From assembly GCA_030248295.1 (NCBI GenBank), contig JASANH010000209.1, forward strand, positions 682,001 to 746,000: DNA of 64,000 bases, given 5' to 3'. Position numbers and translations under genes: made by a program. Within the stretch, counting starts at the first letter, position 1, and each line of letters starts with the position of its first letter. Shown piece after piece: positions 1 to 12,500 of the stretch. The DNA comes from Mesodorylaimus sp. YZB2_4 (taxonomy: Eukaryota > Nematoda > Enoplea > Dorylaimida > Dorylaimidae). The notes beneath the pieces are model-generated. The model was not told the origin of the DNA. It was given only the letters and a program-made list of their open reading frames with translations, and made no database searches.

Positions 1-307
1 TGGTGGATCACAGATAACGGCACCTGAAACACAGTGCGTAGAAACAGCATAGAAAAATGTTAGTGAAGTAGGAAGGGCTGATATCTGGGTTGAATAGAGC
101 GAGGAAAGATTCACTCTCTTGGTTTGGGGTTGGGATTAAATGTGCAGAGGAGTCATTTTTAGCTGATCAGTTACATGATCAGAATGGTTGCCTGTCTGAT
201 GTGTTCATATATGAAAAAATGATAAAAGCTAGCTTGAATTTGCTACAGGATATTAAACTTGAATTTGAAAATTCAAAAATAATGAGATAGATTAAAAACG
301 TTTTTAG

Positions 308-689
308 GCAAGAATTTTTTTCCATGAAGTTGGACGAGTTATTGGCTGGACATGACGCTGCGTTGGCAGCATTGCAGGAGTTGCATCAGAGAATGAGGGC
401 GTTGGATCATGATTCGAAGGGTGGAAGTGGGGGCAGCACAGTCGAGGAGCCGACACCGCCACTCAGCGCCGCCATGCCACATCGAATCGATTCGACCAAA
501 TCGGCCAGCTCACGTCGGATGTCGGCCGGTCGAAGCGATACAGTGACCGAATTTGAGACTGAGGAGGACTCTATGCCGCTGAACGTGTATGGCCAGATGG
601 ATTACACCACTATACTCGATGGCATCGACATGACGGGTTGTGTGGACAGTGAAGGAGGAAGTGGGTCGGAGGAAAGTGAGGGGCTCTAG
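308..689 (+). CDS. Last exon of an unidentified gene entering from the left
   Basis: An acceptor-like TTTTTAG ends at 307, and an open frame runs from 308 to a TAG stop at 687-689, in a phase that needs two bases from a preceding exon. The encoded tail is about 126 residues. It starts with a predicted amphipathic, coiled-coil-like helix (MKLDELLAGHDAALAALQEL) and continues into a Ser/Gly/Glu-rich acidic end (…SEGGSGSEESEGL). Such tails occur at the C terminus of many cytoplasmic or channel proteins, so the family cannot be named. Codon use and length without stops support coding. Alternatively it could be a single-exon ORF starting at the ATG at 324. The upstream 300 bases are AT-rich and show no further convincing exon. 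Confidence 0.5.
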
Positions 690-1687
690 GGGGACTGGCA
701 TCTGCTCTACTAATTGATGAATGTGATTAGTACTAGTCTGAATTGGGCCCTGATTCGGAATCCTTTGTGTGGTGTGCTGTTTGAAGAGGCTTTGCGAAAG
801 TGGGATGCTAAGAAGTTCTTTTCAATCTTTTCCATGTTGTTGAAGCGCCGTTAATTTGTCGTGTGACAGAGAAGCAGAAACACGAAAGGAGTGCAGTTGT
901 CCATGCAGAAATGGGCCTTCGTCACAATCAAGGTCTGAAACGCGGTAGAAAATGATGATAGAATAATGGATCATGTGGCGTTCTATAGCGGGGTCGTCAG
1001 CGAGGAAGTCAGTGCCCATCAGTGCGTTCCGATCTAAAATGCCTAGAAGATATGATATTATAGATATTCAAATAGGATTTTAAATTTACTCTCCGCCAAA
1101 AGCATTTGAGTGCCCCCAAGGTAAGTGGCAGCCTCATTTTCGCGCGAAATTCAAACATGCTGTTTTGCCTAAAACCAGCAGTACTTGTTTTTGCTAGCCT
1201 TCATTTCCCGCATCTGTTATCCAAAAATCTTCAAATCCCATCTTATTTAAAGGTTACAACAGGTTTTTTACCTTACATAGAATAATCTCGTATCTAAAAA
1301 AGAACTCGAATCCCATCATCTGAAACAGCCAATTAACGAGCGCCACGCCCTTCGTCCAATCACACACCATCAGATCACGTGACCAGCGCATGTCAACGAA
1401 GGCAACGTAAAGTAGGCAGCTTGTAGGCAACGTTTAGAAGATTCGCGAAGCAGCTGTCATTCTTGAGAATTCGCGTCCCCTGTGCGGCTGTGCGTCGATC
1501 ATTCTCTCGCGTTTCCGTCTTCGCTCCGTGCAATCATCGAAATTTCTTCTTCCCATTCAACTTGGTCGTCAAACATCAACTCCCTGTCGAAATGCTCTTC
1601 TTCCATCTCCTCGCTGCTCACCGAATCGTCTGCCTCCTCATCGCCAATGTCTGCCGTCTGTCGAAATCGGCCATCGTCCTCACCGTC
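690..1687. other. Intergenic stretch with promoter-like elements
   Basis: No gene is seen. The right half, upstream of the phosphatase pseudogene, holds a GCCACGCCC box at 1342-1350 (reverse of GGGCGTGGC), a CCAAT at 1356-1360 and an E-box TCACGTGACC at 1375-1384. The last matches the general CLEAR-type bHLH site. The open frames across 1463-1768 on both strands are treated as chance frames apart from the signal-peptide exon starting at 1688. Confidence 0.35.
1342..1384 (+). promoter_or_regulatory. Cluster of CACGCCC box, CCAAT and E-box
   Basis: Three motif types lie within 43 bases, about 300 bases before the ATG at 1688: GCCACGCCC (SP/KLF-type), CCAAT, and TCACGTGACC (palindromic E-box). 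The grouping suggests the ancestral phosphatase promoter. This is motif reading only. Confidence 0.3.
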
Positions 1688-4274
1688 ATGATCGCAAATG
1701 GATCGAAACGAGTCAAAGGCCTCCTGACCCCCGGAATGTGGCTGTACGTGGCCCTGATCGTCGCGCAATCCCTGGCTACTCGCGGCGAAGACATCGGTAA
1801 GACTAAAATCAAGTTTTCTTTTAAAATTTTCGTGGAAAGAGGTTTTTAGAAATACGACTGGGAAAAAGCTTCATCAAAGACAAGTACGGCGCCGACATCA
1901 GCGCTTTCGTTCCCAACGCCACCGTCCACATCGCCTGCCATCACAAGAACCAATGCCCTCCGAATTCCAGCGTCTCCCTGATCAACCAAGACAACGCGGT
2001 CGTGGCCACTGCGCCCTGCAAGAACAGCACTTGGCGCGTCTTCTTCCTCCTGATCGTCGACAGGAATCTGCCCGTCGGCCCCCCTCCGATGCCAGTACGA
2101 CAAAATGACGTCGTTTAGCACTTTGGACATCCTCTACCGCATGTGTGAGTCGATGACCCGATTGTGTTCTTGCACGGGACTGAGAGGGGATGAGGGTCTC
2201 ACCGGCCCGTGTCGTGGCTGCTAGGCGAAGGCGGGAGTAAGCACCTGCGACGAACCACGCAGGAGTGTCTGGTATATCAGGTAAACCATGAGAGGGTAGG
2301 AAAAACTCAGCTTTTCCCACACTAAAAAAGCATGAAATTGCAGCATAGCGAGGAAGTATCCCCGAAAAAGCTCTGGCAGCCCCTCTAAAACCAAAGTTCT
2401 CTTAAACTCCAGGCTTCCCCGACGAGCTCGAAGTCGAGAAATGCAGCGAAAAGGACACCTGGTGCATCGTGTTCTGGGATCCAACCCGAAAAGAGCCCCG
2501 AAAAGACCCCTGCTTCAAGCTAACATCGCGCACTCTGAGCTCCTGCAACGTTCACAACCCCTTGCAACCAGACACCCGCTTCTGCCCTGGCGACTTTCTG
2601 TCTTCCTGCCTCACGATGAAAGGCGTTACGGCTCTCGCCCGCATGAGAACTCAAGACTGCCCGAAGAAACCAGGTGAGGGACTGAACTGATCTTACGCGG
2701 AGCTGACCGTGTGAACTTTCTGCAGACGGAACCTTCGATCAGGAGCAGACCCCGAAAATTCAGTACAATGGCACGCTCCGCGGTTTCGAAGAGCCGATCC
2801 AACTGAACACAACCAAAAACGCCACGTTCTACATCATCGTGAACCCCTCAAACGAAGAGCTGAAGGGCTCGAACGTGACGATGACGATCGCCAATGAGAC
2901 ATCCACCCTGTTCAACATGACTGTGCCCTTGTCTGTCGGAGGCGCCGAGTTCACAGTCCAGAAAGAACTGTTCGAGGACATGGCCGAAATCCTGAAACTG
3001 CACTTAACGCTCGCCAAGAACACGACCGAACTGGCCTGGCTCTCGAACCCCATCATCGTGCTCGGTAAGTTGACCCGGCCTGGCCTGGTCTCTCGCGTGA
3101 TTCAGCTCGGTTTCAGGGGGCAAACTGAAGATCGAGGAAGTCGTCAAGATAAAGTTGCTGCGGGTCATCATTTCGGACCTGCCACCAGGCGTCTTCGTCA
3201 AGTTCGAGTGGAGGAAAAAGGGGTCGAACTTAGTGCTGGGAGTAAGGTGCGCCCTGCCTTTTCTCGATGCCCAGCTGTAACGCGACTGCATTTCAGAACT
3301 CGCATGAACTGGACGTGACTGGCTATGGCTCGGGCGACTTCGAGGTCACAGCGCACCTGCTCTACAAGACCGGCATGCCCAACAAAGTCCTGCACGCACT
3401 GAACCCCCTCACAGCCGTCAAAACAAACGTCGTGGTCGGTAAGTCGATCGCTCCCTCCTCGTACTCGCTGCAGGGACTTGTCGGTTTTCAGAGAAGCCGC
3501 AGTCGAAACCATGTTGGTGGAGATGGTGCGTGAGCAGACGATCTACAAGCAACTGCCTGATGGGACGTGGAAAGGCGAGGTCGTGCGTGCTTGTCGCGAG
3601 GTAAGTTGGCCTCGTGTTCTTGGTTGGTTGTTGCGGGAGGTCGATTCGTTCAGATCAACTTCATCCACTTCGAGAAATGGCCCGACCACCAGATCTCCCA
3701 GGAACTGAATGGCCTGAGCATCGGCATCGAGTACATGGCCGAAAAGCAAGAGGAGCGTGCCAAAATCGGGCTGCCCGGCCTGCTCATCCACTGCTCGGTG
3801 GGAATGCAGCGCTCGGTGTCGGTGAGCGTGTGCTACCTGGGTCGTCAAATGTGGGTGGCCAAGGGGGTCGTGGACGTGTACGGCATCGTCCTGGTAAGTG
3901 GAGCCCCCTCGTGTCCTGGCCAGTCTAACTCGGTCTCTCCTTGCAGTACATCCGTCGCCATCGAAAGTTCGCGCTGTCGTTGCGCATCCTGAAAAACATG
4001 GCCTGGAAAATCAACCAGCAGATGGGCCTGATCGCGGCCGAGCTCCTGGTCATCTGCTCCCGCGTCACCAAGCAGAAGAGTAAGCATAGGTTGCGGGTTT
4101 GGGAGTGAATCCCTGACAGTCTTGTTTGTAGCCGCCCCTCCGGAAGTGGTGCCCAGTGGCAAGAGCGGCATCTTCAGCCAGTTGACGTCGACGACCAAGA
4201 AGGTCGGAAGCAAGGTGGCCAGCCTGGTCAAGAAAGTGTACGCCGTGCCGAAGAAGATGATCAGCAAGGGATGA
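1688..4274 (+). pseudogene. Receptor-type tyrosine phosphatase, degenerate copy (left arm of inverted duplication)
   Basis: Exons by match to the intact copy at 60409-63957: 1688-1796 (ATG plus hydrophobic signal segment), 1850-2144, 2413-2673, 2726-3064, 3117-3241, 3297-3438, a fused exon 3492-3600, then 3654-3893, 3947-4079 and 4132-4274. Splice sites are mostly kept. Two lesions kill it. Exon 2 is 295 rather than 294 bases because of an extra base in a C run near 2083, which brings a TAG into frame at 2116-2118. The fused exon joins the start of ancestral exon 7 directly to the middle of exon 10 (junction near 3510) and so lacks 1,114 bases holding the transmembrane exon and the first half of the phosphatase domain; the join is also out of frame. 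The downstream WPD (…FEKWPDH…) and HCSVGMQRS signatures are still readable. A truncated secreted ectodomain is conceivable only if the exon 2 stop were bypassed. AATAAA lies at about 4526. Confidence 0.85.
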
Positions 4275-4364
4275 TCGAGCGAGGCGTGCAATGCGTGTGC
4301 TCTCACCATGTTTCGTGTTGTGTCTACTTGTCTCGATCTCGCAATGAAACACCGTCCAAACGCT

Positions 4365-6558
4365 GGGATTCGTGGTCTTTCCTAACCTGTCGCTTGAGCA
4401 GGGGTAAATCGTGTTTGTCTCGAGATCTAGGTTACGGGCTGTCATCTCATTGACTTGCAGGGGACTCCTTGCCAGCACCGAAACCTGTCGGAAAACAGGC
4501 TGAGCTCGCTTTCACTGGCCCTCAACAATAAAAAAATCACTTAAAACCCACACGAAATCGAGAATCGATTCTTTTTGAACGCCTGTCGCTTTTAATCCCA
4601 AACAAAGCAGAACTAAGGGTAGCGTTGGAATCTGCTTTTGGCGGTACCGAGTACTACTTCTGACTGCTTAGCACCATGGAAGTTTTTTAACCGAGGGAAA
4701 AGTTATTTTCAGGCATCAAAGGACACAATGCTGATGGACGCCAGTGCTCCGAGAGTAAGCAAATTGAGCTTTAAAAATGGTTAATGCGGGTGCTTTTTTC
4801 AAAATTTTGCCTCTGGCTGGGAAAGGGCGCATATCCTTCTCCTGGAGGCTTCGCCCGCCTGAAATATAAATTATGATACACGAAAAGACTCCTGTAGAGA
4901 AGGCGACTTATCGATAGACAAGCGGCAATGATGGACAAAAGCTGAGAGCGGAGGATGAAACTGACGGTGGGCTGAAGTCACGGCACAGTGATGTATGTAC
5001 TGGGACAGATTCAGTGAAGCTGTGATGGGGTCAGGATAACTCAAAACTAAAGCTTGAAGTGGCGAGTGAAGTTGTCTGGCATGAGCTGGACCAGACCACA
5101 CGCCATCATCCAAGAAAGAGTATCCAGTCCAGGATGCCCTCGTGAGGAGGTGCTCCTATTGGAGACCCGCACAGGCTGGTCCCCACACCCTTGCTTACAA
5201 GGTGTGACTGGTATCGTACTGGGTGTGTTCGGCCCATGGGGAAAGTAGTGTACAGTACCTGCCCGCCTTGCACAGAGCAGGATGTGGTTTCCCTTGACTG
5301 GCAGCGTTTCTTCCTCCAGACGAGATATCAACCCGTCGCGTCTATGTCTCTGGCTGCTACGACTAGTGGCCTGCCTGGAGGGCTTTGGGGACGATCCGCT
5401 CCCCGGGGTATCTTCTTTGATGCAGGGCTGTTCCGCCTATTACACTGGCTGGCTAGAGGCAAAAACAAGCTTCATCCAAAAGACAGACAACTGCCGATTT
5501 CTTGTCGTCTCTTGAGTTGTCTGCTTTGCAGTCAAGAGTCAAGCTTTGCAGTCCGCCTGTCTGTCTATCCTTCAGCTGGAGTAATTTCAAGAAGCTAGGC
5601 TAATTAGATTGTAATTTTTAGAGAGTAGTGGGTTTACACAGTGGAAATAGGATTCATGGTGTCGCATTCTGCACCTTGTAAGTGTTGGTTGAAAATGAAT
5701 TGACGCCTTTTGTCGTGCCATCAATCGACAGTGACCTTTAGACTTATATTTATTTCTATTTTTGTGTGCTGCGCCCTATTATGGACAGGTTGTCTTTGGC
5801 TGCAGAAATATACAGATACAGATACAGATTGGCCATGTCTTATAGTTCAAAACTGCTGTATGGTCGATTTCTAACCTGGTGATCAGTCGTGGACACACCA
5901 TGTGCCATGGGTATAGTCTTTGTTGATTCTACGAAGGTTTTTGATGTGTTTAAAACACGTCCTGTGCGCCCACCGACAGTGCTGCCAGTGGCTCAGTGGC
6001 CTACATAGCTGTCCCGTGAATAACTAGCGCCGCCTTGTCCTCATAGTTGCTGTACCACATGCTCAATAGGCGAATGCCTCGAGTGAGACTACAATAGCAG
6101 ATGTACGGTCAGGGGGAGAAGAGGGATGGAAAGTAGGGCGCACATGTTTGGTCTCGTCTGGCACCTAATCACGGACAATCATCACGAACCTTTGATCTGA
6201 TTCTTCCGGACACGCAGCCTCCCCCCCCCCCGCACACGTCAACAATAATAGGCCTGTAAGTTGACTGGTCCACTGTCGTCATCCAATACATGCCAGAAGG
6301 GGGGGGCAGGAATTACGTATTGTGGGAGATGGAGACGAAAGGCACTGATGTAATTTTCTTGCAATTACAGTACTTCTTTGAAAAAGGAGTGGGTATTGAA
6401 AATGTAAAATATTGGCAAGAATTATTTATTAGAATCGTCTTTACTCAAGGACTGGCGCGCGTCTGACTGACCCGAATTCGTCATTCACTGCCGCACTCCG
6501 TGGACAACTGTTCGAGGTGGTGTTGCCAGGATAGGATTGATTTGGATTGGGTGATGCC
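4365..6558. other. Intergenic repeats, no gene recognised
   Basis: Similarity to the right-hand phosphatase arm ends near 4363. Beyond it there is a stretch around 5090-5210 that in translation resembles one at 59440-59570 (GCPREEVLLLETRTG against GFPRVEMLLVETRRG), suggesting fragments of one old mobile element. There is a short ATACAG tandem near 5810 and a C run near 6218-6229. I see no exon structure. Confidence 0.4.
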
Positions 6559-9500
6559 ATGGAATGGATTTGGAACGTGGCTGTGATTGTGACATTGACA
6601 CTGCATTTTCCCTGTGCTTTTGGTAAGGAATTCGAGTTGGGGTCAATGCGCATGTGGGGCCTGGCTGATCGCACCAGATTCCACAATCACAGCTTTCAGG
6701 AGAGAATTTTAGCGGAATTATGGCTTTATCAGTGAAGATTTGAGGGAAAATGTTCTCTTTTTTCAATTTCTTCACATCTGCACTGGGTCACTGAACCGGC
6801 GCATGGCTGCCCTGCCTGCCCAGGAGGTACTTTCGCAGCAAAGGGCTGCAATTAGAAGCACTACTGCTAGGCGACATGAGATGTCACCGATCGGCAGGGC
6901 AGTGATTTCGGAAGCCTGTGCTGATGATGACCACGCTGTAAGACCAATGCTCATTTCGGGCCCTGTTTTTTCACTTAGTAAAGCTTGCCGCAGCTGCCGG
7001 AACTCTTTTTGGCCTCAGCCCAGTTTTGCCTCGCTGGCTAGCAGTCAAACCTAAGCGAGGGCAAGGCTTCTCCTGTGTGTCTTCACGGAGCACCTTCAGA
7101 TCAGTGCATCCTCGAGTGGACGCTGGGTTCCTCGGACGATGGTGGTGTGTTCACAATGAGCCCCGTTAATGATCGTCTGTTTGCTCGTTTGGGGTCCGTC
7201 TGCAACCACGCCTGGCAGGCGTAGGACAGAATGGCCGACTGAAGCTGGTGAACCCAAAAACTCCGACCAAAGTTGGAGAGTCTTGCGACCCCGGCTGAAA
7301 CATAAACCCGAGGGGTTGACGTCTCCAAGCCTGGGGAGACCCGATACTCTTCCCCACTCGCTGGTAGAGGTTTGCACTTCCCACGTTGCAGAGGAATTCC
7401 GATCTGATCTCCTAGACCGTACTGGATGAGTCATCCCCGCCTGGCGCGCAAGCTCAGCGAGGGCTTGGTTCGCAAACCGACCTCCATCACCGAGTATCGA
7501 GCCCTAAGACGAGACCAGCCACTCGCTCCCAAGCAATACGGAGAGACCGATGCCGAGCCGCTGCACCACCACGGCCACAGCTAGTAGTTACGCTCTCCTC
7601 AGCCATACCTCTCAGCCGTAGCTTTGGGACGGAGCTGAAGCCACTAGGATTCTACTGCACTACTATGAGAGTAGACAGGGGATTTCAACCAATCTGCCAC
7701 ATTACTTATGCAACAGGCTGAATGGCCCTACATTGGAGAAGGTACCGCGGGAAGCAGATGGTCTCAGAAACACTCCAGGCGACCTCCCATTTCCATGAGC
7801 CAGAGACATCATCAAGATGTTTCTGCCTCGCCTGAAGGAGCATATCGATCAGCCAACAAAGGCAAGCCCACACTGCTCCCTGTACATGCTTCCCTACTCG
7901 CTAAACACGCTCACACTTATGGCTAGCCAGTATGCCAAGGTCCAGTACAGCGTGAGCAGAGCAGTGATGCGGATCCCATAGGACTTGCTAATGCCTGCAA
8001 CAAATGAGGGTGCTATTTATCACAAGGCTCCTTTGGTCTGGGCTGTCATTGGCCTCCCTGTCGCGCATAAAAACCCAAGCGGAGGCACACTGCACTATGC
8101 CCCAATCTGTCTCCCTTTGTGGCACGACCAGTCATTGTGACGATCAGTCCCCAGCAGGACGTAATCACCCTGAAATACATGAGCAGTGTTCTGATTCAGC
8201 TCAGTGTACGGGTCTGAACCGAACAATTTTCCTACGGGCTGACAATCGCGTTGTGCAATCGATCAATGGCATTAGCGTTTCTGGAGCGGATTTACGCAGG
8301 TGTCTCGACTTATGTTCTCAAAATGTGGTAAGCCCAGTTCATACTTTTGAGTCAAATGCAGACCACTGGACTGGATGCGATCTGACAGATCTTCGACTGT
8401 TTTTCTGTTAGCCCTGAATCATCATGCAAATACTGTAACTTGAGCGCTATCGATTATCTCCTGTTCAAGTGAGGAGATCAAACTTAATTACGCACGGCTA
8501 ACAGAAAAACAGAAATCCCGCTAGGTGTGCTTTTTGGACGCAAAACTTTTCCACGTTTGCAGGATGACAAAGGCAATGCCATCCAATGTGCGTCATTCCT
8601 ATTCGATTCGTCGTCTTGTATACTGAGCAATGTCAATGCCCAGCCATTCGGGACTGGCGTATTAGATCAAGCCAATAGACCAGATACCGCTGTTTATCAA
8701 AAAATCTGTGTTTCAAGTTAGTTTTTTGACTTTCAATCAAACTAACCAAAATGTATGAGAAAATTGGTTTTAGCGACACAAATTTGCGATAAGCCCTTCG
8801 CCTTCGATTGGATACCTCAGTCTGTTTTGTTAGGATTTGCACCACAGGTACGCCATGGATATCGGGATGGGGTGGAAAGGACTTTGCCTATTGAGGATCC
8901 ATTAAGCCTTTCCGCTTGATCATTGATCAGTCCGAGTTCGATCCCCAGTGACTCCATGCCTTTTGTAAACGATGAATGCTCGATTTTAATTCAGGTTCAA
9001 AGCTTCCCCACAGTATCAGAGTGCCTGAAAGCGTGTTTGGAGGCCGCGGGTGGCGTGGCGTGTCGATCGGCGATGTTCTTTTACGAATCTCAGCAATGCA
9101 TATTGAATGCGGAAAGTAGAAACACGAGACCAGATTTGTTCAGCAATGATACTCAAGGATTGATCGTGGACTATTTCGATAATTCCTGCGCTACGGCTGG
9201 TCTTGGTGGAAACAGAGAAGTCGAGGGCGTGAGTGGCGGCAGTGGTTTGGAAATCACGCAGGCACCATTGCTTCCTTCGTCGAACCAGATCGGAGTGCCG
9301 GCCCCCTCTGGCTACACTGGAGTGCCCAGTGCCAACTACGCCATCCAGCCGTCCTTGCCCGCACCATATCCAACATACGCGCCTATTGGTCAGTCCTATG
9401 GAGGAGGAGGGGGAGGAGGGGGAGGGCCACCCCTGCCCGTCTTCTGCGATCAGGATCGTAGCGCGCAGTTCGTCAGTACGGAGAATATGGGGGTGCAAGA

Positions 9501-12500
9501 AGGCTTGGAGACCAAGGTGGAGAACACTGATGCCCAGGCGTGCAGAAGATTATGCGAGAATAACAAAGTAAGCGTCTATGTATGGGGTGCAGGGGCCATA
9601 GTCCCGAGTTGGAGGATGCAGACAGCACCCTTTAGCCGTGTGGGCCCCACCCAGCTTCGACCGAATCACTGAACCAGACCGAGCCGACCCTGTTTTGCAG
9701 CTGAAGTAGACCGAACCAGCCGAACCAGCACTGAATCAGGACCAACCCGCGTGCCTTGTATCATTTCACACTGACTGGCGGGGCAAAATAGAAAAGTTAT
9801 TAGTTCAAATAGCTTCTGGTGAAGGGGCATTCATAAACTTGGGATTATCCTGGGTGTCTCTTCCTCTTCACTGCCATCGAACAAGTTGTCGACATTGGCT
9901 TCAAATTTTCAGGTCTAGCCTGACTAGCAGCAAGAAAACTGTGGTTTATGTCTATCATGGTTCGGCCGGTTTGGTTCTGGTTCAGTAAAAATGGCCACCT
10001 GTTCTAATTCGGGTCCTAATTCAGCTACAAAAGCAGGCTCGGTCGAACCTGAGACTACCTCATACAGTAGGACGACTATACCATCGGTTGTGCCATAAAT
10101 AACGATTCTCTGAAGGCCACAGTTTTCCCCTGAGCCTGCAGTCTGTGTCACTTTGTGAGGGCTTGGGCCCGACCCAAAACAAGAAGCCAATATCCGCAAG
10201 GGCTTTAATAAGCAGCCGCGCACGAACGAGCACAGCGAGACACTAGCACGGGCACAATAACAATAACAGGAAACATACAGACCGCACCCTCGACCCAGAC
10301 AGTTGGGGATACAGAAGAAAGGCGGGGCGCATATCTTGCTGCACTGGGGTCAACCCAACTCTAGGCTTAGTACTTTAGCACGGATCCCGAGAGTAAAATA
10401 TGGTTTCAGGTATTGCACCTGAGCATCACTGGCGCCTTATCACTTAGCGCTTACCATATTCCAGCCGTGTCCAACCCGTTACAACTTTACACTGCCATCT
10501 ATGGATTCACCGGACTGGATATCTCGGGCAACTGCAATCTACGCACTCATAACGTTACACCGCAGGCTGTCTAGAACAGGCACAGGCTTCACGCACATAA
10601 ATATTGCAGCTATCAGCTGAGATTTTCGCAACTATGTAATCTTTTTTTCAGAGAGCCTGAAGACAAGAAAATGTAAATGAGACAAAGCTAGTAGGAGTAA
10701 ACGAGCAAACCAAGCCAGTTTCTGAGCTAATGCAGACAAACAGTAGAAGCAGAGAATAGACAGAGAATATTAGCCAGCAGTTTGGGACCGGACAGTCAAG
10801 TATTTAGTTCCCAGTGCGCACTGTTTTCACTCCAGAATGCATGAGTTCACATGCGATGAAGAATGCAATGCCTGCATATCATGGGATACTCAGCAAGACC
10901 TTGCTGAGCACCCTGTAGGAAGCTGGCAGTGGCTTCCTCAGAGCTATTGCGAAATACGAAACAGCCCACGCTAGAGAGCAGTCTTTTACCAGCCACCTAG
11001 CGGGATCACGCACGAAACAACCACACACGAGCACACACACAGCAATAACCCACTGAGTCACTCATGAGACGGCACGACGCCGAGCTGACAGGAAACAGGA
11101 AACAGGCTATACAGGCAGACTAGGGTGCGGCCACGGGGCGGCAGGCAAGATACTTGGTCATGTCACTGGCATACACCCAACAAAGATGGGGGTGTCTTCC
11201 TGACATAGAAAAGAGTACGCAATGGTATAAGCTATGGCACTCACTGACATGGAATGATGCATTTCACAACAGTACGCCCATCACAACCCCATAATAACCA
11301 AGCTAACCCCATGAGCCCGAACTTGCCAGAGGAAGGTTCAGGCAGCAGGACTGCCCCCAGCATCCTACATCATGCTTTAGCCCCTGTCTAGTCAGGGTGT
11401 CTGTCAAAGTCATGCTTTGATAGAATGAACGTGGAGAGGTGGTTGGCTGCCAAGCATTCTCGATCGAGCCTGCAGGCCGCAGCTGCATGCTGACCAGTGG
11501 GTTGTCGATGCCGCGTGGAATGCTGCATTTGGTCGATCGCATTGGTGTGAATTTTTATGAAAAAGTTTGCCTGTTGCGTAAGTGATTTGTACAGTGTTTT
11601 GGATGGTCCTGTGTCCTCGGGGTGGCTTACTGAAGCATCATGGCCAGTCCTATTGTCAAGGACGATGATAGCTTTGATTATCCCAGGTCACTTTATGTAG
11701 CTTACCTTACTTATGTTGCCACTCAGATGCACTGTGTGTTTCAGATGCGCAGTCGTGCAATGACAAATATCCATTCACTCGCATCCCAGCACACGTACTG
11801 GTTGGACACGCGGGCGAGGTTAGACGAGTGTCATCAGTCTCCGAATGCTTGGATGCGTGCCTGTATGCTAGGACCGAAATCGGTTATGACTGCCATTCGG
11901 TCATGTACTTTTACTCGACGGTAAGTACAGTAAACTGATGTGGTGGAAAGTAGGGTTGTTGACCATGGGTCATGCATGTTCTTACATCACCAAACGCTTA
12001 TGCGCACTTGAGGGCGAAGGGACACATTGCACCACATGATTCACCAGACCGCGAGTTGGCCCCCAACCCCACGGTGTGAGAGGCAGACGCCTAACCCGCC
12101 ACAGTATCCAGGGGGAGTGCAGGTGCAAATGAACCCTGTCCCAAAAAAGTGTGTCAAGGTACCCACACACCCACCACCTGCACATATTTTTCCATTGTGC
12201 CATTTACCGTTTTGCCATGACTGCCATCATGGCAAAAATCCCAAAATTTATATAAATTTTGGCCTTTTTTGGTGAGCACCCCTGCCTCAACTCCTGCGCG
12301 CGCTGCTGCGCCAGGCCACTAGCCCGGTTTGCGTATGGGCTGTCTCTTATGACTTGTAGCGTGCACCTGCCAATACCTATCTAAATCTGAATCTTACTTT
12401 TACGCATTCCGCAGGTATTGTGGTGGTATTTTTGTTTCCTTCTGACACTCATCGTTAGCTTGGTGATTGGGCCTTAGCTGCCTGGTTTAGTAATTTCGCC

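Noticed and set aside
3845..4478. Minus-strand frames over the phosphatase 3' end (also their mirror at 60331-60838)
   Set aside because: Duplicated only because the phosphatase exons beneath them are duplicated; the plus reading has the catalytic motifs and splice sites.
11614..11694. Extra exon of the PAN/ZP gene before 11745
   Set aside because: A frame exists, but exon 6 (11424-11577) already completes PAN module 3 and joins exon 7 in phase; adding this piece breaks the domain.
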